DNA of 64,000 bases from positions 659,373,676 to 659,437,675 of the forward strand of contig CM048744.1 in NCBI GenBank assembly GCA_026315105.1, in the 5' to 3' direction. Shown piece after piece: positions 1-11,043 of the stretch. This DNA comes from Locusta migratoria. Taxonomy: Eukaryota > Arthropoda > Insecta > Orthoptera > Acrididae. A program made the position numbers and the translations under genes. The notes below the pieces were generated by a model. The model was not told the DNA's origin. It worked only from the letters and a program-made list of their open reading frames with translations, and ran no database searches. How positions within the stretch are numbered: the first letter of the stretch is position 1; every line of letters starts with the position of its first letter.

Positions 1-980
1 CCTTCAGCATCGCTTGATTTTATAAAACCGCATTCCATTATTTTTGTTTTGCTCTTGTTAATATTCATTTCATACGCTCTCTTCAACACACTGTCCATTC
101 CATTCAACTGCTCTTCCAGGTCCTTTGCTATCTCTGTCAGAATTACAATGTCATCAACAAAACGCAATGTTTTTATTTCTTCCCCCTGAACTTTAATCCC
201 TATACCAAATTTTTCCTTGCTTTCCTTCACCGCCTGCTCGATGTAAAAGTTGAATAACATCGGAGAAAGACTACAACCCTGTCTTACTCCCTTCCCAACT
301 GATGCTTCCCTTTCATGCCCATCGAGTCTAATAACTGCGGTCTGGCTTTTGTACAAGTTGTAAATAACGCTCCTTTCCCTGTATTTTACCCCTGCTGACT
401 TCAGAATTTGAAAGAGTGTATTCCAGTCAACATTGTCAAATGCTTCCTCCAAATCTACAAAATGTAGGATTGCCTTTCCTTAATCTATCTGCTAAAATAA
501 GACGAAAAGTGAGTATTGCATCCCGGGTTCCTATGTTCCTCCTGAATCCAAACTGGTCTTCCCCGAGGTCAGCTTCTACCAGCTTTTCCATTCTCCTGTA
601 GATAATTCGTGTTAAAATTTTGCAACCATGACTTATCAAACTGGTGGTTCTGTAATTTTCACACCTGTCTGCGCCTGATTTCTTTGGAATAGGGATTATT
701 AGATTTTTCTTAAAGTCTGAGGGTATTTCGCCAGTTCAAATAGTTTTGTCATGGCTGGCTCTCCCAGAGACTTTAGTAGCTCTGAGGGTATGTCATCTAC
801 TCCTGTGGCCTTGTTCCGACCTAGGTCTTTCAAGGCTCTGTCAAATTCATCTTTCAGTATAGTATCTCCTATTTCATCTAGATCTACTCCCTCTTTCCAC
901 CTTTCAGCTTTCCCTTCTTTGCTGAGAACTGGTTTCCCATCTGAGTTCTTGATATTCGTAGTTGCTTTTCTTGTCCCCAA
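1..980 (-). pseudogene. RTE-like non-LTR retrotransposon, reverse transcriptase fragment
   Basis: On the minus strand, from 980 down: an upstream segment with LGRNKATGVDDIPSELLK (680-980), then ISHGCKILTRIIYRRMEKLV and EDQFGFRRNIGTRDAI, then after a frameshift at about 460-470 FVDLEEAFDNVDWN, GKGVRQGCSLSPMLFNFYIE and the catalytic box LRFVDDIVIL (codons at 150-161, FVDD for the usual FADD). It continues to MNINKSKTKIMECGF at the window edge. This is the RT of the 'craniofacial-development-protein-2-like' LINEs of arthropods, which I assign to the RTE group with some doubt. A further break lies between 640 and 700. The element runs off the window start. Confidence 0.85.
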
Positions 981-1967
981 ATGTCTTTTATAATTCTATT
1001 TTTGTTAGTTTTAATTTACTTTAACGTAAGTAGCTGTTTCTCTTTCTTTGCAATGCGTTGTCGCATTGATGTCTATCTACCAGTTACGTGTTTCCAATTT
1101 TAATACTCTATTTGAACTTTTTATGGGAATTCTAATGGCATTGAAGAATCATCATGTTCGCAAAGTTCACAAAACAGTATTGTAACATTTGTATTCAGTT
1201 TATCTTAGTTTCGCCGTAAGATTCCAAAGGTAAACAGTCATGACCACCCCAAGTTTTAGACTGGCAGTCGTCCCGGTGAGCAGAAAGCCTGGTCTTAGTA
1301 GCTGCGAGTCGTCGATCGTGGTCGTTGCCGGACAATGGTGCTACTGACATAACCGGTTTCAAATCTTCATTACTATCACAAGATTTGCACCATGGAAGAG
1401 CAACAGTCTCCATTAATGAATAATATACTTTCGAGGAACGCCTAGATGAGAACATTTTACATTTTAGTGGATCAACATGGACGGCCGTCAACAGATTGAA
1501 AGGAAGATTAATTGAAATGACTGATAGTTTTAAGCACACATTTAGAACTTAGTAATGTTTATTTAGGAATGCAAGATTTTCATCAACGGATTTCTGCATC
1601 CAATCAGGAATTAAGTTACAAAATACAATTCCTAAGTAAATACCCAAAAGTTAGGAGCAGTTGTGAAAAGCTAGACTTGCGTATCTGAAACCTCGAAATG
1701 AGATCTGTAAACGTTTTCACTGAAAAGACACTATAGTTTTGGTAAGATGGTGATCAATTTAGGTGGAGCCGATTCTATTGATACTGAATCAAAAGATTTC
1801 TGAAAGTCTGTTAATCCAAACTAACTTCGGCTCATATGCATTACTTCATTCTATATTTTCATAAGATGTATCACAGCATGTTTTAAAGTCAGATTTTCTT
1901 TCCTATCCATTAGATATGTACTACATGTTTACATCACACCCAAATTGTGTGTAATTTTTATATGGTA
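981..1967 (+). other. Flank, nothing recognised
   Basis: A 114-codon minus-strand frame (1195-1539) has no family resemblance. The rest is AT-rich. Confidence 0.5.
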
Positions 1968-2468
1968 CTAGCTGAAAACCCGGCGTTGCCCGGGTATTTA
2001 TTTATTCCAACCTTGAGTTAGTACTTCTCCTATCCACTCTCTCTATGTCCATCTTTTTTCTAAAAACGTTACATTTATCAGAGAATATATAAGAAATCAC
2101 AGGTAAAAATGCACTCTTCGAAGAATCCAATCACGAAATTCAACAATAATGATTGTAATAATATCACAGATGGATCACTTGATGTAATGTGCGAAACGTC
2201 AAATCGATTTTTTGAAGAGATGTATTAAAAGAAATTTCTTTTTACTGCTTTATTTATTATATTTCCTTATTCGTATGCTTATCCTTACATAGAAAATGCT
2301 GAAGACATTGTAGTACGCATAGACCAAAGATGAGTCACAAACGTCATCGCTGGCCTTCAGTCCGATTTTTTTTTTTTTTAGTTTGACGACTTTTAACCAC
2401 CATATCTTCCACCATATAGCTGTCGGCATGGAACTGCTATGGTGTACAACGGGAGACTTCGGACAACA

Positions 2469-2514
<46 letters not shown>

Positions 2515-3030
2515 ATTCGTTTGCGTTCTGTTGTTTTCGCTGCAGAGCGAAATATTAAAACACACACGTAGAATTTTATATACACCGATAACTTTCCGTT
2601 CCAATATACTACACCCTTTTATCATTATCAACCCTCAAGCAACAATGCAACCAATAAAACCATTTTCAAAGAGTAAATATAATTTTCAAAGAGTTATTAT
2701 TGTTCCACATTTCTCGGTATTTTCTTCAAATTACTACATATCTATCAGATCGCTATAAAACCGTGCCTAAGACATCCCTCAGGTATAAATTAGTAACTGT
2801 ACAAATATTTGTCTGCGTCTTGTCGTTCGGACGTGATAAGCGTACACCGAACAGACATTCACATTAATATATATAGATAAATAACTATCCGATCGACATA
2901 AAACCGTGCCTAAAGCCTTCCCCGGGTAGACTTTAGTAACTGCACTAATTTTTAGCTCTTTGTCTTTTGGTTCAGACGTGATAAACGTACACCGAACAGA
3001 CATTCACATTCACATTTATAGTTATAGATT
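1968..3030 (+). repeat. Short interspersed repeat region with 143-bp direct repeat
   Basis: It starts with TAGCTGAAAACCCGGCGTTG / CCCGGGTA, a sequence type common at the edge of arthropod interspersed repeats, and ends in ACAGACATTCACATT...TATAGATT. The last part is a tandem direct repeat: units at 2742-2884 and 2885-3030 share CGATCG/ATCG, ATAAAACCGTGCCTAA, TAGTAACTGCAC/TAC, GACGTGATAA and CGTACACCGAACAGACATTC. Family not named. Confidence 0.55.
2472..2513 (+). repeat. (CA)n microsatellite
   Basis: Twenty-one CA units inside the repeat region. Confidence 0.98.
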
Positions 3031-4143
3031 ACTTTCATGAGTATCTTTTTCTTTGCTATCCGTCTCTTAAACTAAGCGAAGTTAAAAGAAATCGCGGACT
3101 TCTTGTACAAACTGTTGTTATATAGTTGTTTGTCCTGTGCGATCTCATGCAGTGAAAAAGCATACTTTTTAAGCGGGAGCATGGTAGACTAGCATAGTTG
3201 ATTTAGGTTGTGCAAGGGATATCTAAATCCAAAAGTCTCAGCTAGGATCTTCCGTTGGTTCTAGGATTCTTATCTGTAGTCTCTTCCTTAAATTCTGGCA
3301 TTGTTTATTTATATGAAAAATGCCGAGTTGTGCCGTGCGTAGGGCCGTGCCCAGCAAAGCATTGTGAACAATCTTTGGATTGATGGCATTGTCACACGTA
3401 ATTATTGCATTGAAAAATTGTTAAGACCATCGTACTAAGACTTCGGAGTAATGAATTTTCGCGGTTCGCTACAAAATTGTCATAGCATTCGTTTTAAAAG
3501 GTAATGAGAGAGGGAACGAACTTGAGACTTGAACTTGAAGAAACGTTTAGTTATACGATGCGCTGTGCTGACGCGTTAGGAAACAGAAGCGGGACAAGTG
3601 CATTTGTGGGGAATGTAACGGCTGCAGAGCACGCGCCTGTGAAAGCGGTCGGTCAGCTGTGTGCCGCGCCCTTGGCATACGCCCCCTCCCACGCCTGCTA
3701 CGCCCCCTTCCCCCACCACCAGCACACAGCACACACCCCCTCCCGTGGGCACGCCAAGTTATCGACCACCACTGATATCGAGCTGGCGCTTGCGAGCGCT
3801 CCATTCAAATAGCCCACCCACATTCTTGTCGTTGCTTCATTCGACCTGTTCAACGAGGCGTCGTTTTCTTCACAGTTACTCCCGGTCGATTAACTGTTCA
3901 CACAGTCACAGCAGTCAACGTGTCATTCCGAGAAAAAATACGCAATCACTTGTACTGGAAGTCAATGCCTGTGAAAGTTTCTTTGCTTATGTCCAAGCAG
4001 TTTCTAGCATTATGTAACAGAAACTTTTTCTGGTCACTGTCGAGATTTTGCATGCTTTTGCTGTTAATATTTTACTATACCTGCGCGTGTCTCTTAAAAT
4101 AGGGACAAGAGATAATTCGCGCGAAAAAGGAAAAGCGTAATTA
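3031..4143 (+). other. Flank with a GC- and CpG-richer patch
   Basis: 3560-3900 is clearly GC-richer than its surroundings, with many CpG, CCCC and CCACC runs and overlapping open frames on both strands. None of these frames resembles a known protein. It could be a promoter-like island or a decayed repeat. Confidence 0.45.
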
Positions 4144-4787
4144 CACTGGCGGCAAAAACTAGTACACCTGGAAAGACTACGTCGATTTTAATCCGATGAC
4201 AGCCCTATTGTTAATTTTGCTGCCAACTTGTGAAGCAAACAGACGCCATACCACGGAGACGCAAACGTGTTTCCTAAAGCCAAATGAGCGAGTATGAAAT
4301 CGGTTAAATTGTGGCCTTTCGAGTACAGGGAATTGCCTCAAATTACACGCGCTGTACAAATTTTGTATCGATACTAGATTCAACGGTCACGTGAACGTCT
4401 CTCATAGTATATGTTCTGGACGTACACGTAGCACATAGTCCGCCAAGATCGTTGTATTGTAAGGGCAGAAGTGGCGAAGCTACACAGATAATAGGGTTTG
4501 TCAGCCCTTAAGTATCAACACGAACTATTGCCAACCAGTGAGAGTACGGGCATACACAACTCCAGCCTGTTTTACTCTCACGTCACAGCATCGATATGCG
4601 TGGCTTCATTGGTGCATTCACTTGGAAGATGTAATGACGGGTTGTGGTCTCCAGCAATTAAAGCAGATCCTGCCATGTAAGGAAGCTCAGATTTTCAGCA
4701 CAGACTCACCTGTTGCACTGCTTGAGTAAAAGTTCTAAAGCCACAATACTTCCATTTGTCACTGAACACTAATAAGTTGCAGGTGTA
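4144..4787 (+). mobile_element. Tc1/mariner relic (second family)
   Basis: TA at 4142-4143 is followed by CACTGGCGGCAAAAACTAGT / ACACCTGGAAAG. The right edge near 4774-4787 reads AAGTTGCAGGTGTA, an approximate inverted match (TACACCTG). The interior contains TSQHRYAWLHWCIHLEDV, reminiscent of a Tc1-type transposase segment before the second catalytic Asp, with no continuing frame. It is highly deleted. Confidence 0.55.
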
Positions 4788-5260
4788 TACAAGAAATCAG
4801 TAAAAAAATGCATATGATTTTCATCATCAAATATCGTCTTTGCCCCCCTCTGGCTTATTTTATGGTTTTAAAACTCAAGAGTTTTCAACTTGTGAGGTTC
4901 CCGTCTGTTTCAGTGAACGTCTTTGTGCAGGCCTATTCACAGGAAATGAATTGTAAACAATCATCATCAGCTACTAAAGTTCACTCCTTATCTGGGTAGA
5001 AGGTTGAAGTGAGTGCGCAACGATCCTCTGATGTACCCACGAGCTCAGTCGCATCTATTTAGCGTCTCTCGACCGCCATATACAGTGAGCACGGTGCCCT
5101 TGTCGCAGTGTTGAAAGCTGCAAAGGTCCTTGAGGTATAGAAGCAGCATAGTTTCTTCGAGGTACTCGTGTGCTGTCACTTGCAGTGCTTTAATTAGCAA
5201 TCATAATGTGTCTTAACTATTGTTGCTATGTCCCGTACGAACACTACATATATATATACA
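4788..5260 (+). other. Flank, nothing recognised
   Basis: No supported feature. Confidence 0.5.
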
Positions 5261-5801
5261 AGCCTGGCCTTTAAAATTGCTACACCACGAAGTTGACGTG
5301 CTACAGACGCCAAATTTAACAGACAGGAAGACGATGTTGTGATATGCAAATGATTATCTTTTCAGAGCATTCACACAATGTTGGCGCCGGTGACGACACC
5401 TACATGCTGACATGAGGAAAGTTTCCAACCGATTTCTCATACACAAACAGCAGTTGACTGGCGTTGCCCGGTAAAACGTTGTTGTGAGGATAAATGTGCA
5501 CCATCACGTTTCCAACTTTGATAAAGGTCGCATTGTAGCCAATTGAGATTACGGTTTATCGTATCGCAACATTGCTGCTCGTGTTGGTTGCGACCCAATG
5601 ACTGTTAGCAGAATATGGAATCGGTGGGCTCGGGAGGGCAATACGGAACGCCATGCTGGATCCCAACGGCCTCGTATCACTAGCAGTCGAGATGAGAGGC
5701 ATCTTATCCGCATAGCTGTAACGGATCGTGCAGCCACGTCTCGATCCCTGAGTCAAAAGATGGGGACGTTTGCAAGACAACCATCTGCAAGAACAGTTTG
5801 T
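5261..5801 (+). mobile_element. Tc1/mariner 5' half, same family as 50763-52090
   Basis: It begins with TGGCCTTTAAAATTGCTACA / CCACGAAG (the family terminus) and carries the untranslated leader and the transposase N-terminus: PTLIKVAL-like, then DPMTVSRIWNRWAREG (helix-turn-helix), RRGSQRP-like GSQRPRITSS and DRAATSRSLSQKM. It breaks off after AAGAACAGTTT, so the catalytic domain is absent. The HTH has a stop upstream, so it is not expressed as one protein. Confidence 0.85.
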
Positions 5802-6029
5802 ATTTAAAACTTTGTTGAGTTCGATTTTACTACCAACACTTCTCCTTCATCTTAATTACAGATCTAATGATTGCAGATGCCGAAACGGCATTATAAATAC
5901 AATTTTAGCAATACAGACGTTTTTATTCTTCTTGACAAAAAGTGAAGGTCGCGGATTTGTATAGGAAAATAGTTTCTTTTATAGTTCATATATAAATTTT
6001 TACATTTTTTGGAATATAATGTAATATTG
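5802..6029 (+). other. Spacer, nothing recognised
   Basis: AT-rich sequence between the mariner relic and LINE copy 1. Confidence 0.5.
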
Positions 6030-8465
6030 TTCTGGGAAAAATTCCTTCAATGGAACTGTGGCGGTTTCTTCCGCCACTTGTCAGAGCTGCAACAGCTATT
6101 GTGCCGCTTTCCTTTTCTCCGCGTTGCACTGCAGGAAACTTGGTTCCCCTTTCAGCGGATCCCTGCCCTCCGTGGCTGTTGGGGCTATTATAAAAACCGC
6201 TCGACCTATGGCAGGGTATCTGGGGGTGTCTGTGTGTGTCCTCGCATCTGTGCCTCTCCACACAACGCTCGAGGCAGTGGCGGTCAGGATCCGTACAGTT
6301 CAGGACATAACCATCTGCTCTGTCTACCTCCCCCCAGATGAGGTTATTAGTACTGCTGACCTCAGCGCATTGGTTACTCAACTTCCCACACCATTTATCA
6401 TTCTGGGAGCTTTCAATGCACACCATCCCTTGTTGGGTGTCACATTCTCGGCCATAGACCTCTCACTCTGTAGTCCACGCCTTCTTTCCTACCTCAGTTG
6501 GAGTGCACATAATGATCTATGTAGCAGCGACCACTTTCCTGTCTTCTCTCTGCTTCAGCGTCAACCAACAGCCAACCTGTCCCGATGGTCTCTCCTCAGA
6601 GCCAACTGGACAGCTTATACCTTGGCTTCCCGCTGAAGTTGATGCAGCAGTCCACCAGCTTACTGCGGCCATTGTTTCCAGTGGCGAGATAACTATTCCA
6701 TGCTCCCCAGCTACGTTAAGGCGTAAGTCGATGCCTTGGTGAACGAAAGACGTGGCTGAGGCCATTCGGGATCATCGACGAGCACTGCAGCGCCACCGAC
6801 GCCACCCATGTGTTGAGCACGTGATAACTTTCAAACGTCTTCGGGCTCTTGCTCGACGACTGATCCAGCAGAGTAAAACGGACTGTTGGGAGCCATATGT
6901 TGCCACTATCGGTTCTCGCACCTCCACCTCTCGGCGACTTTTTGAATACCGCCCAACTGTACGAATCCCATGTCTCCTCATTCAGGGAACTGTCCGTACA
7001 GACCCCAACGCTATTGCCGAACACATGGCAGTGCATTTAGCTCGAATTTCTGCAACAGAAGCATACAGTGTGGGCTTTCACACCCTTAAAGAGCGAGTCG
7101 AGCGGAAGCTGTTGTCGGTTTGCACGTGCCGCCGTGAGACATACAACACACCTTTTAGTGAGTGGGTGTTCCAGAGTTCTCTCACTGCATGCCCCAACAC
7201 CTCTCCAGGACCAGACCGCGTTCATAGCCAATTCCTTCAACGCTTGTCTGCGGATTTTCAGCACCACCTGCTCGCCTTGTTCAACCGTGTCTGGTTGAAT
7301 GGTGTTTTTACGTCTCAATGGCGGAACCATCATCGTCCCAGTGTTGAAACATGGAGCTGATCCCTATTAGTGTGACCAACGCCATGTGCAAGGTCGTCGA
7401 AGGTGCGTATGGTCAGCCGGTGGCTCATTCGGATCCTTGAAGACCGGAGCCACTTGGCCTTGCAGCAGGGGGCCTTCAGTCAGGGTCAAGCCACTGTCGA
7501 CAACCAAGTGTCCGTAGAGTCAGCCATCCCTGCAGTCTTCGCACAGCGTGAGCACCTCATTGCAATCTTCGACCTTCGGAAGGCGTACATCGCCTTGCGT
7601 CGTCATATTCTGGCAGCAATGCACGAATGAGGCTTATGGGTTGCTCTTCCAACTTCATTTAGAACATCCTCTCCCGTACTTTCCGTGTCAGGATCGGTAC
7701 CTGTTTGAGCTCTCCTCACATTCAGGAGAACGGTTCCGTCCTAAGTGTTCTCTTTTTGGTGGCAATTAACGGTCTAGCACCAGCAGTAAGTGCATCTGTC
7801 TCTTGCTCCCTATTCTCTTGCTCCCTATTTGCTGATGACTTCTGCCTATATTATAGCTCCACAAGCATCAGTGTCACTGAACGACAGCTACAAGATGCAA
7901 TCCGAAAGGCGCAATCTTGGGCATTTGCCCACGGTTTTCAATTCACCGCTTCAGAGACCAGTGTGATGCAATTTTGTCGCCGTCGGACGGCTCATCTGCA
8001 TTCGGAGCTCTATCTTGCTGACGAACTGCTTCAGGTAGAGGAGACGCACCGCTTTTTGGGCATGCTTTTCGATGCCTGCCTTACTTGGACGCCTCACCTT
8101 CGTCAGCTCAAACAACAGTGCTGGCGACACCTCAAAGTCCTCCACTGCCACAGCCACACTGATTGGGGGATTGCACGAACGACTCTCTTGCAGCTGCACA
8201 AGGCCTTAGTCCAGTCCCGCCTCGATTACGAAAGCATAATATAGACTTGGCAGCGCCTTCAGCTCTGCGCATACTTGACCTGATACTCTATTGTGGCGTT
8301 AGGCTGTCAATGGGAGCGTTTCACACTAGTCCGGTGACAAGCCTTCCTGTCAAAGCAGTAATTCCTCCTCTCCGATTCTGTCGCCAACACTTGCTAGCTT
8401 CATATACCGCCCACGTTCACGCCACGCCAAATCATCCAAACTGCAGGCTCCTCTTTCCGTCTTTT
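6030..8465 (+). pseudogene. I-clade non-LTR retrotransposon copy 1, ORF2 relic
   Basis: It begins inside ORF2 at the endonuclease start (LQWNCGGFFRHLSEL, then LQETWFP). Next come VRIRTVQDITICSVYLPPDE, LGAFNAHHPLLG (the endonuclease GDFNAH box with Asp changed to Ala), SAIDLSLCSP and SSDHFPVF. The RT follows: SPGPDRVHSQFLQRL, DLRKAYIALRRHILAAMHE, the intact catalytic box FADDF (7828-7842), RFLGMLFDACLTWTPHLRQL and IARTTLLQLHKALVQSRLDY, then in another frame SALRILDLILYCGVRLSMGA and HVHATPNHP. At least six frameshifts or stops are present. It joins the 5' UTR of copy 2 directly. Confidence 0.9.
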
Positions 8466-8518
8466 GTTCCCCCTTTCCCCTCAGGGGGCTCAACAATAAT
8501 GTTGAGTACGGGCTTGGC

Positions 8519-8613
8519 TCGCCGTGGAGGTTAGTCCTCCCTGGGGTGTGTGTGTCTGTGTGTGTGTGTGTGTCTGTCTGTCTGTGTGTGTGTGTGTGTC
8601 TGTCTGTCTGTCT

Positions 8614-8645
<32 letters not shown>

Positions 8646-8659
8646 CTGTGTGTGTGTGT

Positions 8660-8720
<61 letters not shown>

Positions 8721-8728
8721 TGTCTGTC

Positions 8729-8776
<48 letters not shown>

Positions 8777-8867
8777 TGTCTGTCTGTGTGTGTGTGTGTG
8801 TGTCTGTGTGTGTGTGTGTGTCTGTGTGTGTGTGTGTGTCTGTGTGTGTGTGTGTGTCTGTGTGTGT

Positions 8868-8904
<37 letters not shown>

Positions 8905-8963
8905 TGTGTGTGTGTGTGTGTCTGTGTGTGTGTGTGTGTCTGTGTGTGTGTGTCTGTGTGTGT

Positions 8964-8997
<34 letters not shown>

Positions 8998-9158
8998 CTG
9001 TGTGTGTGTGTGTGTCTGTGTGTGTGTGTGTGTCTGTGTGTGTGTGTGTCTGTGTGTGTGTGTGTCCTTAGGTTAGTTTACCTAGGTTTAAGTAGTTTTA
9101 AGCTACGGATTGCTGACCACACAGTTTGGTCCGATAGGTCTGTAAACATTTGAACGGT
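8519..9158 (+). mobile_element. SINE inserted in LINE copy 2, with expanded TG tract
   Basis: A 5'-truncated tRNA-type SINE: GGAGGTTAGTCCTCCCT (degenerate box B end), a giant TG/TCTG array, then CCTTAGGTTAGTTTACCTAG, GTTTAAGTAGTTTTAAG and the tail TTTGGTCCGATAGG...ACATTTGAAC. It is flanked by the 6-bp repeat CTTGGC (8513-8518 and 9159-9164), and the LINE sequence is continuous across it (GGGCTTGGC / TTGGCGAACC). Confidence 0.85.
8546..9065 (+). repeat. (TG)n/(TCTG)n array, 520 bp
   Basis: TG repeats with interspersed TCTG. All three + frames are open for about 170 codons, but they encode only Cys/Val/Leu/Ser simple sequence. Confidence 0.98.
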
Positions 9159-10973
9159 CTTGGCGAACCCGGGGTCCCTGAGCTGGGAGATGGTAAGCGC
9201 CGCCAGTCCTCTAGACACTGCTGAGCTCGCTTCAGCGTCCACCGTGTGGCGCGGCGGTGGAACGTTGTGGGTACCAGGGAATGGGATCTTGGCTTGACTG
9301 CCCAGGTTGCGATGAAGGAAATACCTCAAAAAGAAACCTCAAGGTGTTCTACGCGCTGGTGGGATGCATGGCTGTTGAGGTGGAACAGTCGTAAGCGAGC
9401 AACCTCTGTTGATACTGCCACACTTCAGTTGTATAAGGCTTACCTAGGCCCACGGGGCTCTGTCTAGGTAGACACGTACTTCCCTAGCTACTCGTGGGAT
9501 CGAAATGGAAGTCTACAGTCATTTTCAACTTCCTAGTGGGATGGGTGTGTACCACTGGGGGTTACTAACACCCACTCGAAGACGACGACGACTCGGGTAG
9601 CCAGTCTCCGGATTTTGGGATGAACAAGAGGGTGCAATGTAAATAGTAACAGCACTTTCTGCTCCGCATAATGTGTTTATGGTAATTAAGAGCGGGTACC
9701 TTTGAGAAGGTCTCACCTTTTTACATACAGAAGGGACTCGAAGGCATTGCTGGAAATTTAAAGACCCTGACACGTTTGCGTAATGGGACACTATTGGTGG
9801 AGACCTCCACATCACAACAGGTGATTAATATTCAGCAGGCTCGAATACCTTGGGGAGTATGCCATAGAATCTGAGCTGCATCACACCCTTAACTGCAGCA
9901 AACATTTAGTTACCTGCAGGGATCTGGTGGATATTCCTCAGGACGAATTAAAAGAAGAATTAGCTTCGGAAGGCATTGTAGATGTCAAACTTAGCATGAA
10001 AAGGATAAATGGCGAGCTGGTTAAGTCAGTCATTTATTGTAACGCCAAAGCTACCGGAACATGTTAAGGCAGATTTTCTTCTTCTGAAAGTCTGGTGCTC
10101 AGGCCGCACATGGAGACGATTGTTCGCCTCCCTTCAAATGCGTTAACTGTTCTGTTGACCACCCCGTTTGGAGTAGAGAATGCACTGCATACCTCGCGGA
10201 ACGCAAGGTGCAGGTGATAAAGACAGCCAACCGTGTTTCATATGTTGAAGCCAGGAAAACCTAGAGGCCATGCAACCGCCGTAATTTACCACCTCTTTTG
10301 CGGCGGCCCTTCAAAAGTCTACTCCGAAGGTTGAGGTGTCTACATAGACGGGCTTCTCCAGTGTTGGCACGAACACCTGCTCATGCATGTGTACGTGTAA
10401 GCCGGCAGAAGTTACAGTCCCTGTAGCCATTCCAAAAATGGTGGAACAAGGTACTGCCACTGACAGTGAAGAGCTGCTGCCATTCATTGCCAGAATCGCT
10501 TCCCAATAGCAGTGTAGCGTCCGCTTCAACTGCTGAAACATCCAAAAAGGTTAAGGCAAAAAAGGATAAGTCCAATGTGAAACTTCCCAGTAAACAGTCA
10601 GACCAGGTTGATATTACTCTTGATGTGCCTGGTGATTCAGCTCCAGAATCCATGGAGATTGATGTAATTTTGGGACATCAACTCGCTCCAAAACTGATCT
10701 TCAACTGGTGCAAACATCTCGCACCAAAGGCGAACCCCCTCCTGTTATAGGCGGCTAGTCCCGTCAGAAAGAGCGAGTGAAGATACAGCCTCCTTGATCA
10801 ATGACCTCCATCTAGCAGTGGAAATGTCAGGGATTTAGAACGCATTTGGAGGAACTCCGGTTATCATCTCAGAGACGACCCATGTGTATATGTCTCCAGG
10901 AGACAAATTTCGAACCAGCTGATAGCCCTGAGATACGTGGTTACAGTCTCCATAGAAAGGATGACGTTAGTGG

Positions 10974-10975
<2 letters not shown>

Positions 10976-11043
<68 letters not shown>
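10976..11043 (+). repeat. (GA)n plus poly-G
   Basis: About 29 GA units are followed by about nine G, inside the endonuclease region of LINE copy 2. The flanking coding frames on both sides are recognisable LINE sequence. Confidence 0.98.

Noticed and set aside
1195..1539. 114-codon minus-strand frame
   Set aside because: No recognised domain; composition like its surroundings; no supporting signals.
8524..9153. Three overlapping + strand frames of 170-209 codons
   Set aside because: They are translations of a TG/TCTG microsatellite (Cys/Val/Leu/Ser only), not proteins.
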